A DNA stretch of 64,000 bases from Brevibacillus sp. (GTDB taxonomy: Bacteria; Bacillota; Bacilli; Brevibacillales; Brevibacillaceae). This document shows, one piece after another, positions 8,474 to 16,808 of the stretch. The translations under genes were made by a program, and so were the position numbers. The stretch spans positions 186,001 to 250,000 of the forward strand of contig JACDOF010000002.1 in NCBI GenBank assembly GCA_017656235.1, written 5' to 3'. Position 1 is the first letter of the stretch. Each line of letters begins with the position of its first letter. Below the pieces are notes generated by a model. The model did not search any database. It was not told the DNA's origin and saw only the letters and a program-made list of their open reading frames with translations.

Positions 8474-9418
8474 CTATTCCCCCTGATCGACCTTTTTTAC
8501 CCGATTCTCCAGTACCCCAATGCGATCGATTTCAATCCGAACAACATCTCCATCTTTCAAGAACACTTGTGGGTCTCGGGCAACACCTACTCCGCCTGGT
8601 GTACCCGTTAGTATCACATCACCCGGTTCAAGCGTCATGAGATTGGACAAAAATTCGACCAAATAGGGAACGGAAAACACTAAATTTCTCGTATTGGATC
8701 GTTGGCGTTCTTCTCCATTTACCGTCAAAACGACTTCCAATCCGGACGGATCTTTCAGCTCATCACTCGTCACCAACCATGGTCCCATCGGGGCGCTGCC
8801 TTCCACTGTTTTTCCCTGCAGCCATTGAATCGTTCTTCTTTGGATATCGCGATAGGTCACGTCGTTGACGATTGTGTAACCGGCTACATAATCCAACGCA
8901 TCTTGCTGCGATACATTTCTGGCCCGCTTTCCCATGACAAAGGCGAACTCCGCCTCGTAGTCCAGCTGCTCAGAGAGCGGGAAGAAAGGAATATCATCTT
9001 GAGGACCGATGATGGTATTGCTGAACTTGGCAAATACGACAGGATAGGGAGGAATCTCACGGCCCATCTCTAAAATATGCTCACGATAATTGTGGCCAAC
9101 GCAAATCATTTTCCCAGGCTGCAAGACCGGCGCCTCAATTTTTACATCCGACACTTGATGAATAACCTTGTATGTAAATGCTTTGGCGCTTTGATTGACA
9201 TATTCGACCGCTTGCTTGGCCAGCTGCAGACTTTGCTCTCCACCCTGTAAAAATTCAACCATATTAGCGGGAATGAAAGCTTCGGCAATTTGTTGGGCGC
9301 GAAGTGATCCTTCCGATTCAAGCATTGTACGGTAAGCATAGTTTAAATCAATGATCTTATCGTCCATGATGCAGCCAATCCGAGTATTTCCCTCGTAACG
9401 AAAACTGACAAGCTTCAT
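8474..9418 (-). CDS. Fumarylacetoacetate hydrolase family protein, likely fumarylpyruvate hydrolase
   Basis: 314 residues. An N-terminal regulatory region is followed by the FAH catalytic domain with VGHNYREH near residue 107, metal ligands Glu154 and Glu156 (DYEAEF) and an Asp near 186 (IVNDVTYRD), then the conserved ILTGTPGGVG segment. The family cleaves C-C bonds in 3,5- or 2,4-diketo acids. In this operon the expected reaction is fumarylpyruvate to fumarate plus pyruvate, finishing gentisate breakdown. It is the first gene of the minus arm and faces the transporter arm across a 355-base regulatory region. Confidence 0.87.
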   Translation of the reverse strand: MKLVSFRYEGNTRIGCIMDDKIIDLNYAYRTMLESEGSLRAQQIAEAFIPANMVEFLQGGEQSLQLAKQAVEYVNQSAKAFTYKVIHQVSDVKIEAPVLQPGKMICVGHNYREHILEMGREIPPYPVVFAKFSNTIIGPQDDIPFFPLSEQLDYEAEFAFVMGKRARNVSQQDALDYVAGYTIVNDVTYRDIQRRTIQWLQGKTVEGSAPMGPWLVTSDELKDPSGLEVVLTVNGEERQRSNTRNLVFSVPYLVEFLSNLMTLEPGDVILTGTPGGVGVARDPQVFLKDGDVVRIEIDRIGVLENRVKKVDQGE

Positions 9419-9457
9419 TCGCTCATCTCCTTTCTTGACCCCTTTTCATCGTTATAC

Positions 9458-9482
9458 AAATAGAGAATTTAGTTCCCTATTT
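9458..9482. promoter_or_regulatory. Palindromic operator A, gentisate arm
   Basis: AAATAGAGAA, five-base spacer TTTAG, TTCCCTATTT: a ten-base inverted repeat with one mismatch, about 40 bases upstream of the hydrolase start. It shares the left half AAATAGAGAA and the following TTArTTC with operator B at 9688. It overlaps the probable promoter region of the minus arm (a TATAAA on the minus strand lies at its right edge). The IclR protein encoded at 14166 is the obvious candidate to bind. Confidence 0.6.
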
Positions 9483-9650
9483 ATACATCATTGAAAAGCA
9501 AAAGCAATCATTTTGTCAATATTCATACGGAAGATAATTTTTAATTTTTTATAAGTTTGACCGATGGAATTGGAGACGCGGCTGAAAAAGAATGGAGCTG
9601 CCGAACAACAACTTTTTGGGTGAAGGTCATATCGCAGAGTAAAAATCATG

Positions 9651-9680
9651 TTGACAGATGTCGAATGGCGTGGTTATAAA
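9651..9680 (+). promoter_or_regulatory. Sigma-A promoter of the transporter arm
   Basis: TTGACA at 9651-9656, then TATAAA at 9675-9680 with an 18-base spacer (or TTATAA with 17). Close to consensus. Operator B begins eight bases downstream and would cover the transcription start. Confidence 0.75.
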
Positions 9681-9687
9681 TTATTAT

Positions 9688-9720
9688 AAATAGAGAACTT
9701 AATTCACAATATTCTCTATT
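9688..9720. promoter_or_regulatory. Palindromic operator B, transporter arm
   Basis: AATAGAGAA (9689-9697) and TTCTCTATT (9712-9720) are a perfect nine-base inverted repeat. The left part also continues as in operator A (AAATAGAGAA, five bases, TTC). It covers the predicted start site of the transporter promoter, so a bound regulator would most simply repress. The rest of 9419-9773 shows no coding potential. Confidence 0.6.
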
Positions 9721-9773
9721 ACCTAAAAAATCGTAAAGAACAAAGGAGTATGACGCACGAAAGGGGGGCCAAA

Positions 9774-11201
9774 GTGGAACTTGGCGGGTTGAGCAACGAG
9801 CCGCACTGCAGTTGGTTGAACAGGCACCCAAGGATATGGCAGACAGCAACAGTAGTGTTTGCTGCTGCTGCCGCTTACAGTCTGTATCAATTCGTGCCGG
9901 AAAGTACTCTCGCCGAACAACCCAGGTTAACGCTAGCGATCAATTTGTTTGTCATTTTTCTTTGGGCGACGCAAATCGTACCCTCCGGATACGCTGGTCT
10001 AATCGCGTTGATGCTTTTTGCTTCCCTTGATCTTGGCAGCAAGGAATCCGTCTATTCCTTCTGGATCAGCCCGATTGCTTTTCTGGTTATCGCTTCATAC
10101 TTGATTGCCAGAGCGGTGGAAAAATCGGGTCTGGGGGAGAGGATTGCATCGTGGATATTGACGCCTTTCGTGACGTCGTATCGCACGCTGATCGCATCGG
10201 TGTACGCGGCCGGCCTTTTGCTCACGCTAGTCATACCGCATCCATTTGCGCGTGCCTTTATTGTTTTGGCTGCTGCCAAAGCGATGTACGATCATCTGCG
10301 ACTCGAACATGATGAAAGGGCTTCCGTGGGTTTGGCCATCTTTTCTTCCGCCTCGATCAATTCGCTTATCTTTTATACGGGAGACAGCGCTTTAAATCCC
10401 GCAATTTCGGAATTGACGGGTATTCCTATTTCATGGTTGGGCTGGTTTCAATGGATGGGTGTTCCTTCACTCCTTTTGTATGCGCTTTCTTTTGTGGTTC
10501 ATCTGTTGGTATTTCCTGGACGAGGAAACGCAGCGCCGATTTTGAAGAAGAAACGGCCTTCAACTCCATTCAGCGTTTCGGAAAAGTGGACACTTGGATG
10601 GCTGGTTATAGCCATGACCTTATGGGCGACGGACACCTGGCACGGAATTCATCCCGGTTGGGTGGCAGTATTCTGCGTGTTTGGCATGGTACTGCCGATT
10701 GCTGGCCCTTTGCTTGGCCCTGACGATTTTAAAACGGTAAAAATCGACGTGCTGCTTTTTATGGCCGCTGCCATTGCCATCGGCAAAGTGAGCGAGGAGA
10801 CGGGGCTTAGTGCGTATCTTGCGGATTTGCTGTTTCCTGACAAATCCCTTGATCATCCCCTCCTGATTGTCGGTTTACTGACATTGGCAGGCATGGCGAT
10901 GCACTTTTTTATTGGCAGTGCGTTCTCCTTGGTCAGTTTTATGGTTCCAATGACCGTGATCTTGATGCAGCAAAACATGATGAACCCGATTGTTGGAGCC
11001 ATGATCGTCTATATTTGTGCCAAAGCGCAGTGGTTTTTTCCATTTCACGTGATGGATCTGATGATTGGAATGGAACCGGGGGGTTACGCTCAAAGACAGG
11101 TCATCCGGCTCGGTGCAGCCATGATGATACCGCTTATGATCAGTATTCTCTTTTTTTATCTTCCTTGGTGGTGGATGGTGGGATGGCTCTACACCGGATG
11201 A
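9774..11201 (+). CDS. DASS/SLC13-family anion permease
   Basis: 475 residues with about a dozen hydrophobic segments. The divalent-anion:sodium symporter family is suggested by the two repeated halves, the first with SSASINSLIFYTGD, the second with FMAAAIAIGK and MHFFIGSAFSLVSFMVPM, corresponding to the paired re-entrant loops that hold substrate and sodium. These transporters import carboxylates. Here the cargo is probably 3-hydroxybenzoate, gentisate or a related carboxylate, because the gene faces the gentisate operon and shares its operators. GTG 9774 was chosen, five bases after AAGGGGGG; an ATG at 9750 directly abuts AAAGGAGT and has no usable spacing. Confidence 0.8.
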   Translation: MELGGLSNEPHCSWLNRHPRIWQTATVVFAAAAAYSLYQFVPESTLAEQPRLTLAINLFVIFLWATQIVPSGYAGLIALMLFASLDLGSKESVYSFWISPIAFLVIASYLIARAVEKSGLGERIASWILTPFVTSYRTLIASVYAAGLLLTLVIPHPFARAFIVLAAAKAMYDHLRLEHDERASVGLAIFSSASINSLIFYTGDSALNPAISELTGIPISWLGWFQWMGVPSLLLYALSFVVHLLVFPGRGNAAPILKKKRPSTPFSVSEKWTLGWLVIAMTLWATDTWHGIHPGWVAVFCVFGMVLPIAGPLLGPDDFKTVKIDVLLFMAAAIAIGKVSEETGLSAYLADLLFPDKSLDHPLLIVGLLTLAGMAMHFFIGSAFSLVSFMVPMTVILMQQNMMNPIVGAMIVYICAKAQWFFPFHVMDLMIGMEPGGYAQRQVIRLGAAMMIPLMISILFFYLPWWWMVGWLYTG

Positions 11202-11275
11202 CAGGGAAGAAGAAGTGACTGAGCAACAACTACGAAGTTGTGTGTGTAAAGGATTTGTATATTGGGGGGTAAAAC

Positions 11276-12307
11276 ATGAAAAAGACATTTTCATTCGTAC
11301 TGTCAGCTATCCTGAGCTTGTCCCTTGTGCTTGCTGGTTGCGGAAATGACTCGCAAAATTCAAGCGCTTCCAATTCTTCCGGTGGTGATCAAGCGGGCGG
11401 TAAAACGTATGAGTTTAAACTGACGCATATTACGCAGAACAGCCACGTTTGGCACAATACCGCCGAGAAGTTCAACGAAGAGTTGCAGGCACGATCCAAC
11501 GGCCGCATGAAAGTGGAAATATTCCCCGCAGGCCAACTTGGCGCTGAGCAAGACATGGTCCAGCAGTTGGAAACTGGATTAGTTCAGTTCGGAATTATTA
11601 CCAATGGATATGTAAGCACCCGTTCGGAATCTTTTAACGCTTGGTTCATGCCTTTCTTGTTCGAGAATCTGGAACAAGCTGCACAAGCCCGTGATTCCGA
11701 ACCCGCTAAAAAAATCCTGGATGAATTAAGCAGCCAAGGTATTCTGGGGTTTGACTTTGTCTTTGCCGGCAACCGTCACATTCTGATGAAAGAAACTTCT
11801 GTTACAAAGCCGGATGATTTGAAAGGGAAGAAGATCCGCATCCTCGGCAGCCCTGCTGTTCAAGATTTTTGGACTGCTGTAGGTGCGGGACCGACTCCGA
11901 TGCCGCTGCCTGAAGTATACACTTCCTTGCAGAGCGGTGTGATCGACGGAATCGAGATCGACCTTGATGCTCTCAATACTCAAAAGTACTACGAGATCGC
12001 GAAAAACCTGACGATTGCCAACCTCATGACGTTCCCGGGCGTATTTGTGATGAGTAAATCTGCATACGATGAATTGTCGCCAGAAGACCAACAGATTGTT
12101 GCTGAGTCGATTAAAGCGGCTGTGGAATGGGGCAATCAAGAAGCGATTTCCCGTGAAACCAAAAACCTGGAAGAGTTAAAGAACAAAGGTGTGACCATTA
12201 CCGAATTGACCAACAAGGAAAGCTTCAATGCGATTCGTGACGAAATGTATGCAAAATACAGCAGCAACCCATTGATCAAAGAATTCATTGAAGCACACAA
12301 AAAATAA
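11276..12307 (+). CDS. TRAP transporter solute-binding lipoprotein (DctP family)
   Basis: 343 residues. The signal peptide ends in a VLAGC lipobox, with Cys21 lipidated, then a Ser/Gly-rich linker. The DctP fold follows: AGQLGAEQDMVQQLETG, then GNRHILMKETSV and PDDLKGKKIRI, ending with the long helix and GQ-type segments typical of the family. The conserved Arg that binds the substrate carboxylate is in KKIRILGSP. It delivers a carboxylate to the DctQ/DctM permease encoded next. Anchoring by a lipid is the Gram-positive arrangement. The operon context points to an aromatic or keto acid. Confidence 0.9.
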   Translation: MKKTFSFVLSAILSLSLVLAGCGNDSQNSSASNSSGGDQAGGKTYEFKLTHITQNSHVWHNTAEKFNEELQARSNGRMKVEIFPAGQLGAEQDMVQQLETGLVQFGIITNGYVSTRSESFNAWFMPFLFENLEQAAQARDSEPAKKILDELSSQGILGFDFVFAGNRHILMKETSVTKPDDLKGKKIRILGSPAVQDFWTAVGAGPTPMPLPEVYTSLQSGVIDGIEIDLDALNTQKYYEIAKNLTIANLMTFPGVFVMSKSAYDELSPEDQQIVAESIKAAVEWGNQEAISRETKNLEELKNKGVTITELTNKESFNAIRDEMYAKYSSNPLIKEFIEAHKK

Positions 12308-12320
12308 GAGGTGCACCAGC

Positions 12321-12815
12321 GTGAATATCTTGAGAAGAATAAGTGACACCTTATTCGCGATTGAGAAGTTGGCAGCGATTATCCTGATCAGTGTCATGCT
12401 GTGTTCCTTGGTTGCGGGAGTCATGTTCAGATACGTTTTGAACTCTCCTTTGGCTTGGTCCGACGAGGTTGCGATTTTCGCCCTCGTCTGGATCACGTTT
12501 ATTGGCGGAAGTATGGGAATCAAACTTGAACAAGCAGCTTCCGTTACGATTTTTACTGACTTTCTGAAAGGTCGTTCGAAAGAAATCATTTTTACGATCG
12601 GCTGGGGAATCGTATTTGTCTTCTGCTTGTTTCTATTAATCTATTCATGGGCATGGATCATGTCCCCTTCCATTGGTGTACAAAAGTCAAGCTCGCTGCA
12701 GCTTCCGATGATTTATCCGTACCTTAGTGTACCGGTGGGCCTGTCGTTCTTGACTGTTCATACGCTGAGCAAGTTCGTGGACTGTTTGTTTAGCGGGAGA
12801 GGAAAGGGGGAATAA
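12321..12815 (+). CDS. TRAP transporter small permease (DctQ family)
   Basis: 164 residues, four hydrophobic helices, with the DctQ pattern FRYVLNSPLAWSDEVA followed by WITFIGGSMGIK. DctQ is the small membrane subunit that partners DctM. GTG 12321 was chosen, seven bases after AAGAGGTG; an upstream ATG at 12288 lies inside dctP and lacks a site. The gene is 13 bases after the binding-protein stop and four before dctM. Confidence 0.9.
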   Translation: MNILRRISDTLFAIEKLAAIILISVMLCSLVAGVMFRYVLNSPLAWSDEVAIFALVWITFIGGSMGIKLEQAASVTIFTDFLKGRSKEIIFTIGWGIVFVFCLFLLIYSWAWIMSPSIGVQKSSSLQLPMIYPYLSVPVGLSFLTVHTLSKFVDCLFSGRGKGE

Positions 12816-12818
12816 TCG

Positions 12819-14096
12819 ATGACCACTGCGCTCTTGATCTTCATTGTGCTGATCCTGATCCGCGTCCCCATCTCGCTCGTACTCGGCATCACGAGTATTG
12901 CGTACATCCTGTTGAGTGCCAATTCCGGTTTGCTGATTACGGTCCCGCAGCGCCTATACTCGGGGTTGGAAAGCTATGGATTGCTGGCTATTCCGCTCTT
13001 TATGCTTGCCGGTGAGTTGATGAACTCAGGGGGAATTACGACCCGTCTGATTCAATTCGCCAAAAGTTTTGTCGGTCACTTCCGGGGCGGATTGGCTTAT
13101 GTTAACATTGTGGCGAACATGTTCCTCGCCGCCATCATCGGATCGGCGACAGCACAAATTGCGATGATGTCCCGGGTTATGGTTCCTGCCATGGAACGAG
13201 AAGGATACAAACGGGAATTCGGCGCAGCGACCACGGCAGCCGCAGGTCTGCTCGGCCCCATCATTCCGCCGAGCATGCTGTTCATTATTTACAGCGTCGG
13301 ATCGGGCGCATCCGTGGGAAAGATGTTTCTCGCCGGCATCATACCCGGCCTGATTATTGGTCTGTCGTTCGTCATCCTGGTCGCGTATATCGGCTACAAA
13401 CAATCTTTGCCCAAATCGGAAAGAGTGCCGTTCAAAGATAAACTGGAATCGACGTTCAAAGTGCTGCCGGCGCTTCTCGTGCCAGGCATTATGATTTGGG
13501 GAATTTTAAGCGGTGTGTTCACCCCGACGGAATCGGCAGCGATTGCCAACATGATTGGATTGATCGTGGGCTTCTTCTTTTATAAAGAGTTGAAGTTGAA
13601 AGATATTCCGGGAATTATCTTGAACACTGCCGTTACGACGGCTACCGTGACGCTGTTGGTCGCGATGGCCAATTTGTTTGGATGGGTGCTGGCGTTTGAA
13701 CGTATCCCGCAGCTTATCGCGGAATGGATGGTGAATCTTACGACCAATCCGTATGTGTTTCTGCTGCTCGTCAACATGTTTCTCCTTTTGATAGGAATGG
13801 CGTTTGACGGCATTGCGGCGCTCATCATTTTGGTACCGATTTTTATGCCGCTCCTGCCCCATTTTGGCATCGATCCGATTCACTTTGGCGTCATTGTTTG
13901 CCTCAACTTGACAATCGGTCTGCTTACACCGCCGGTTGGCGCCGGGCTCTTCATATCCTCTGCGATTGGCAATGTAAAATTGGAAGCTTTGTTGAAATCG
14001 ATCTGGCCGTTCTTGATTGCTTCCATGGCTGTGCTTCTTCTCATCACGTATATACCAGATCTCGCATTATGGATACCGAATCTGGGAGGAAAGTAA
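12819..14096 (+). CDS. TRAP transporter large permease (DctM family)
   Basis: 425 residues with about twelve hydrophobic helices, the normal size of DctM. Diagnostic stretches are LFMLAGELMNSGGITTRL near the N-terminus, GPIIPPSMLFIIY in the first repeat, and NLTIGLLTPPVGAGLF in the second. These correspond to the sodium- and substrate-binding re-entrant loops. It is the ion-driven translocator of the tripartite system. It completes the plus-arm transport block before the IclR regulator. Confidence 0.93.
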   Translation: MTTALLIFIVLILIRVPISLVLGITSIAYILLSANSGLLITVPQRLYSGLESYGLLAIPLFMLAGELMNSGGITTRLIQFAKSFVGHFRGGLAYVNIVANMFLAAIIGSATAQIAMMSRVMVPAMEREGYKREFGAATTAAAGLLGPIIPPSMLFIIYSVGSGASVGKMFLAGIIPGLIIGLSFVILVAYIGYKQSLPKSERVPFKDKLESTFKVLPALLVPGIMIWGILSGVFTPTESAAIANMIGLIVGFFFYKELKLKDIPGIILNTAVTTATVTLLVAMANLFGWVLAFERIPQLIAEWMVNLTTNPYVFLLLVNMFLLLIGMAFDGIAALIILVPIFMPLLPHFGIDPIHFGVIVCLNLTIGLLTPPVGAGLFISSAIGNVKLEALLKSIWPFLIASMAVLLLITYIPDLALWIPNLGGK

Positions 14097-14165
14097 GACG
14101 TTGATCATCAGACGCGTCTATTTTATACTGGAACATATGCGAAATTGTAGAAAGGTTGTCAAGAA

Positions 14166-14927
14166 ATGGTTGCATCCAAATCAAGCACCACAATTCAGTC
14201 TTTGCAGATTGGCTGTGATATACTCGAATTGGTTGCTTCTCACGAGAGACCGTTGAAATTCAACGAAATCCACGAAATGTCTGGAATCACAAAGAGTAAT
14301 TTGTATAAATATTTAAATACGCTCACGCAGATCGGGCTGCTTTATCGAGACAAAGAAACCGGCCTGTATTCACTGGGAAGCAAACTGGTGGAATACGGCA
14401 TGAAAGCCGTGAATCAGGAGAACGTAATTGAGCGGGTCACACCTTACCTTCAGGAAATTAACCGAATCTGCAAAAATACGGCATTGTTGGCGACATGGAC
14501 GCACAACGGACCGGTTGTGGTAAAACTCATCAACAGTCAGCAGGGACTGAATATCGGCGCACAAATCGGCACGTTTCTTCCCATCATGTCGGCATGCGGG
14601 AAAGTGTACGCAGCTTTCATGGAAGAAACATCAATTGGGGAGTGGAAAAAGCAGCAGTTGGCGAAGCTGGACGGCGAACAAAAGCTCCAACTGGAAGCGG
14701 AAATCGAATTTGTCCGGGAAAATGGCATTTCGTTTGCGAAAGAACCGCTGGTACCGAGTATTTCCTCTATCGCCCTGCCGATCTTTAACTTTGAAAAACG
14801 TCTGCTGGGCGTCATCATTGTCGTCGGCTTTAATGAAACCGTACCAAATCAAATCGACGATCCGATGAGCCAATATTTGATAAAGACGGTTAAAGAGATA
14901 TCTCAAACGTTTGGGTACAAGGCCTGA
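14166..14927 (+). CDS. IclR-family transcriptional regulator
   Basis: 253 residues. Residues about 10-75 form the winged helix-turn-helix (LKFNEIHEMSGITKSNLYKY), and the remainder is the IclR effector-binding domain with the expected LSACGKVYAAF-like segment (here IMSACGKVYAAF) and SSIALPIFN. IclR proteins commonly control aromatic-acid catabolic and uptake genes, binding an inverted repeat near the promoter. As the last gene of the transporter arm it is the likely regulator of both arms through operators A and B. Effector is probably gentisate or 3-hydroxybenzoate, by inference. Confidence 0.88.
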   Translation: MVASKSSTTIQSLQIGCDILELVASHERPLKFNEIHEMSGITKSNLYKYLNTLTQIGLLYRDKETGLYSLGSKLVEYGMKAVNQENVIERVTPYLQEINRICKNTALLATWTHNGPVVVKLINSQQGLNIGAQIGTFLPIMSACGKVYAAFMEETSIGEWKKQQLAKLDGEQKLQLEAEIEFVRENGISFAKEPLVPSISSIALPIFNFEKRLLGVIIVVGFNETVPNQIDDPMSQYLIKTVKEISQTFGYKA

Positions 14928-15021
14928 AGTATCCTGTCAAAGCCCCATCTTCCAATCGTAAGCTGCTCGGCACTCTGCACACAGGGGGCCGATTATTTTT
15001 TGTGCCACAAACGGTATCAAA

Positions 15022-15058
15022 AAAAGAGGAGCACTTCTCATTGGAGTGCTCCTCTTTT
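15022..15058. terminator. Bidirectional terminator overlapping the GT-C gene 3' end
   Basis: AAAAGAGGAGCACT (15022-15035) pairs perfectly with AGTGCTCCTCTTTT (15045-15058) around a nine-base loop. The stop codon of the minus-strand glycosyltransferase lies in the loop, so its last codons are part of the terminator stem. It separates that gene from the convergent iclR. Confidence 0.85.
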
Positions 15059-16711
15059 CACGAGATTCACCGTGTGAACGGGTATTTCATACACCACCAC
15101 GGTATCATAAACCGGAAAGAGAAACGGATCGGCCGTGAAGCGGGCGACTTCTTTTACCTCACTGCGAAACGGATGCTCTGCCCCGAATCCGTCCAGTACG
15201 GCCTTGGTGATGAGCATGTACGGCTTCGTCTCGGCCTGCAGCAGCAGCGATTGGACAAAGTAAGGAAAACTCTGCAGCCGTTCCGTTCCGATCGCCGGGG
15301 CGTAGTAATCGAACAGCCGCTGCTCCTCCCACGTGTAGATCAACGTCTTTTCCGCTGGGTAGTGCTCCTCTACATACCGCACCAACTGCAGCGCGGGCGG
15401 GGGGTGAAGATGCTGCTCAAGCACGGTGAGTTGACGAACGAACAGCGAGCAGATCAGCAGGATCATCGGGAGTGTGAGGACGCAGTGTGTAATAGCTCGA
15501 CCGTTGGGTGCAAAGCATGTTCTGCCAAAACCGGAATTCGCACTTTGAGGGCAGGGTACCAAGCGATTGACAGCGGCAGCAGAACGTGTCTCGGACAGTT
15601 TCCACAGCACAGTCCACCCATAAGCCGCGAGCAGGATTACCCACGGAAGCAGCGGCAGCAGATGGCGCGACTTTTCCGGATTTTGTCCAACGATCATCCA
15701 CAGCGCGTAGGGAATCACCGAAAGGGCGGCAAAGGAGGCAACTGACCGTTTCGCAGTGCCTCTGTGAATCAGCTGCAACGCGCCTGCCACGAGTAAGAAG
15801 ACGGACAACGAGGTACAGAAGATCGCCACTCCAACTGAAAGAGGCGCCATAGTCGCCCATTCGGCTGTCCCGGTGAGGCCGTTCATCACTGCGCGGTCCC
15901 ATATCCATGTTTTGATCCGCTCCCACCACGCCGCATCTGACTCCGCGGTAAAAGCGGTTCCGCCCCATTCGGCAAAGTGACCGGAGGTAAACGCCTTCCC
16001 GAGTGCGAAATAGGCGGTGAGTCCCCCTTCCGTCGCCGCGGTCGGCAACAGCCAGGCGAGCAGACTGGCCGTAAAAACCAGGATGACGATCAAGCAGGCA
16101 AGCAGGGAGCCGGTTGTTCGTTTGTGCGCCTTCCACAGTCGTGTCAGCGGATAAAGCAGTACCAGGCCAACGGGAAAGTACGAGATCCGGACGGCCAAGA
16201 TACAGGATAATAAGATGACCCCCACGCAGGTGAAAAAGAGCAGACGATGCGGCGGTGCGTCCAGTGTGCGGGCAACCCACGCTTGAAACACCAGCACGAA
16301 GAACATTCCGAGCGCTTCCGACATCGGCTGTGTCCCCGTAAGGGCGAGCAGCGGGTTCGCTGCAAACAGCAGGCAAGCCGTCCACACCGTGAGCGGGTCG
16401 CGGCAGGTACGGCAGGCCAATTGATAAAACGGAATGATCGACAGGCTGCCGAACCAGGCCGACAGCCAGCTCAAAGCAAGTACAGGATCGCCGGTGAGCG
16501 GCAGGAACAGATGGCCGAACAAGATGAACAGCGGATAGCCGGGAAAGTGCGGCTGCATCTCAAAGATGTCGTACCGCTCAAGGGCCAGTGCGAAGTCAAC
16601 CGCATCCCAGCTTTCGGCGTACGTGCCCGCATGGACCAGGCGGACGACAAGCGCGAGCCCAACCAGTCCGGTGAGCGCGATGAGGTTTTTCTGCTGGCTG
16701 ATTCCCTGCAT
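15038..16711 (-). CDS. GT-C type membrane glycosyltransferase (family 39-like)
   Basis: 557 residues. About eleven hydrophobic helices are followed by a short soluble C-terminal part. The first extracytoplasmic loop has ESWDAVDFALALE with acidic residues in the place of the catalytic Asp/Glu of GT-C enzymes, then HFPGYPLFILFGHLF, which fits the ArnT/PMT-like family that uses polyprenyl-phosphate sugars. It would glycosylate a lipid or surface protein outside the membrane; the acceptor is unknown. ATG 16711 was chosen for AGGAGG five bases upstream. It follows the FTR1 gene by about 100 bases and may be read from the same Fur promoter. Confidence 0.75.
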   Translation of the reverse strand: MQGISQQKNLIALTGLVGLALVVRLVHAGTYAESWDAVDFALALERYDIFEMQPHFPGYPLFILFGHLFLPLTGDPVLALSWLSAWFGSLSIIPFYQLACRTCRDPLTVWTACLLFAANPLLALTGTQPMSEALGMFFVLVFQAWVARTLDAPPHRLLFFTCVGVILLSCILAVRISYFPVGLVLLYPLTRLWKAHKRTTGSLLACLIVILVFTASLLAWLLPTAATEGGLTAYFALGKAFTSGHFAEWGGTAFTAESDAAWWERIKTWIWDRAVMNGLTGTAEWATMAPLSVGVAIFCTSLSVFLLVAGALQLIHRGTAKRSVASFAALSVIPYALWMIVGQNPEKSRHLLPLLPWVILLAAYGWTVLWKLSETRSAAAVNRLVPCPQSANSGFGRTCFAPNGRAITHCVLTLPMILLICSLFVRQLTVLEQHLHPPPALQLVRYVEEHYPAEKTLIYTWEEQRLFDYYAPAIGTERLQSFPYFVQSLLLQAETKPYMLITKAVLDGFGAEHPFRSEVKEVARFTADPFLFPVYDTVVVYEIPVHTVNLVKRGALQ

Positions 16712-16808
16712 GAGGTCCTCCTCTGTGCCATACCCGAACTCATTCATCAATCTGTCCGGCAGCTACCTACTCGCTGCAGGAGCGGGCAGCGTGACCGTAT
16801 CCCCAACG

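Noticed and set aside
11362-11369. AAGCGCTT matching the inositol-locus operator core
   Set aside because: Lies inside the dctP coding region, in the Ser-rich linker, and is not near a promoter.
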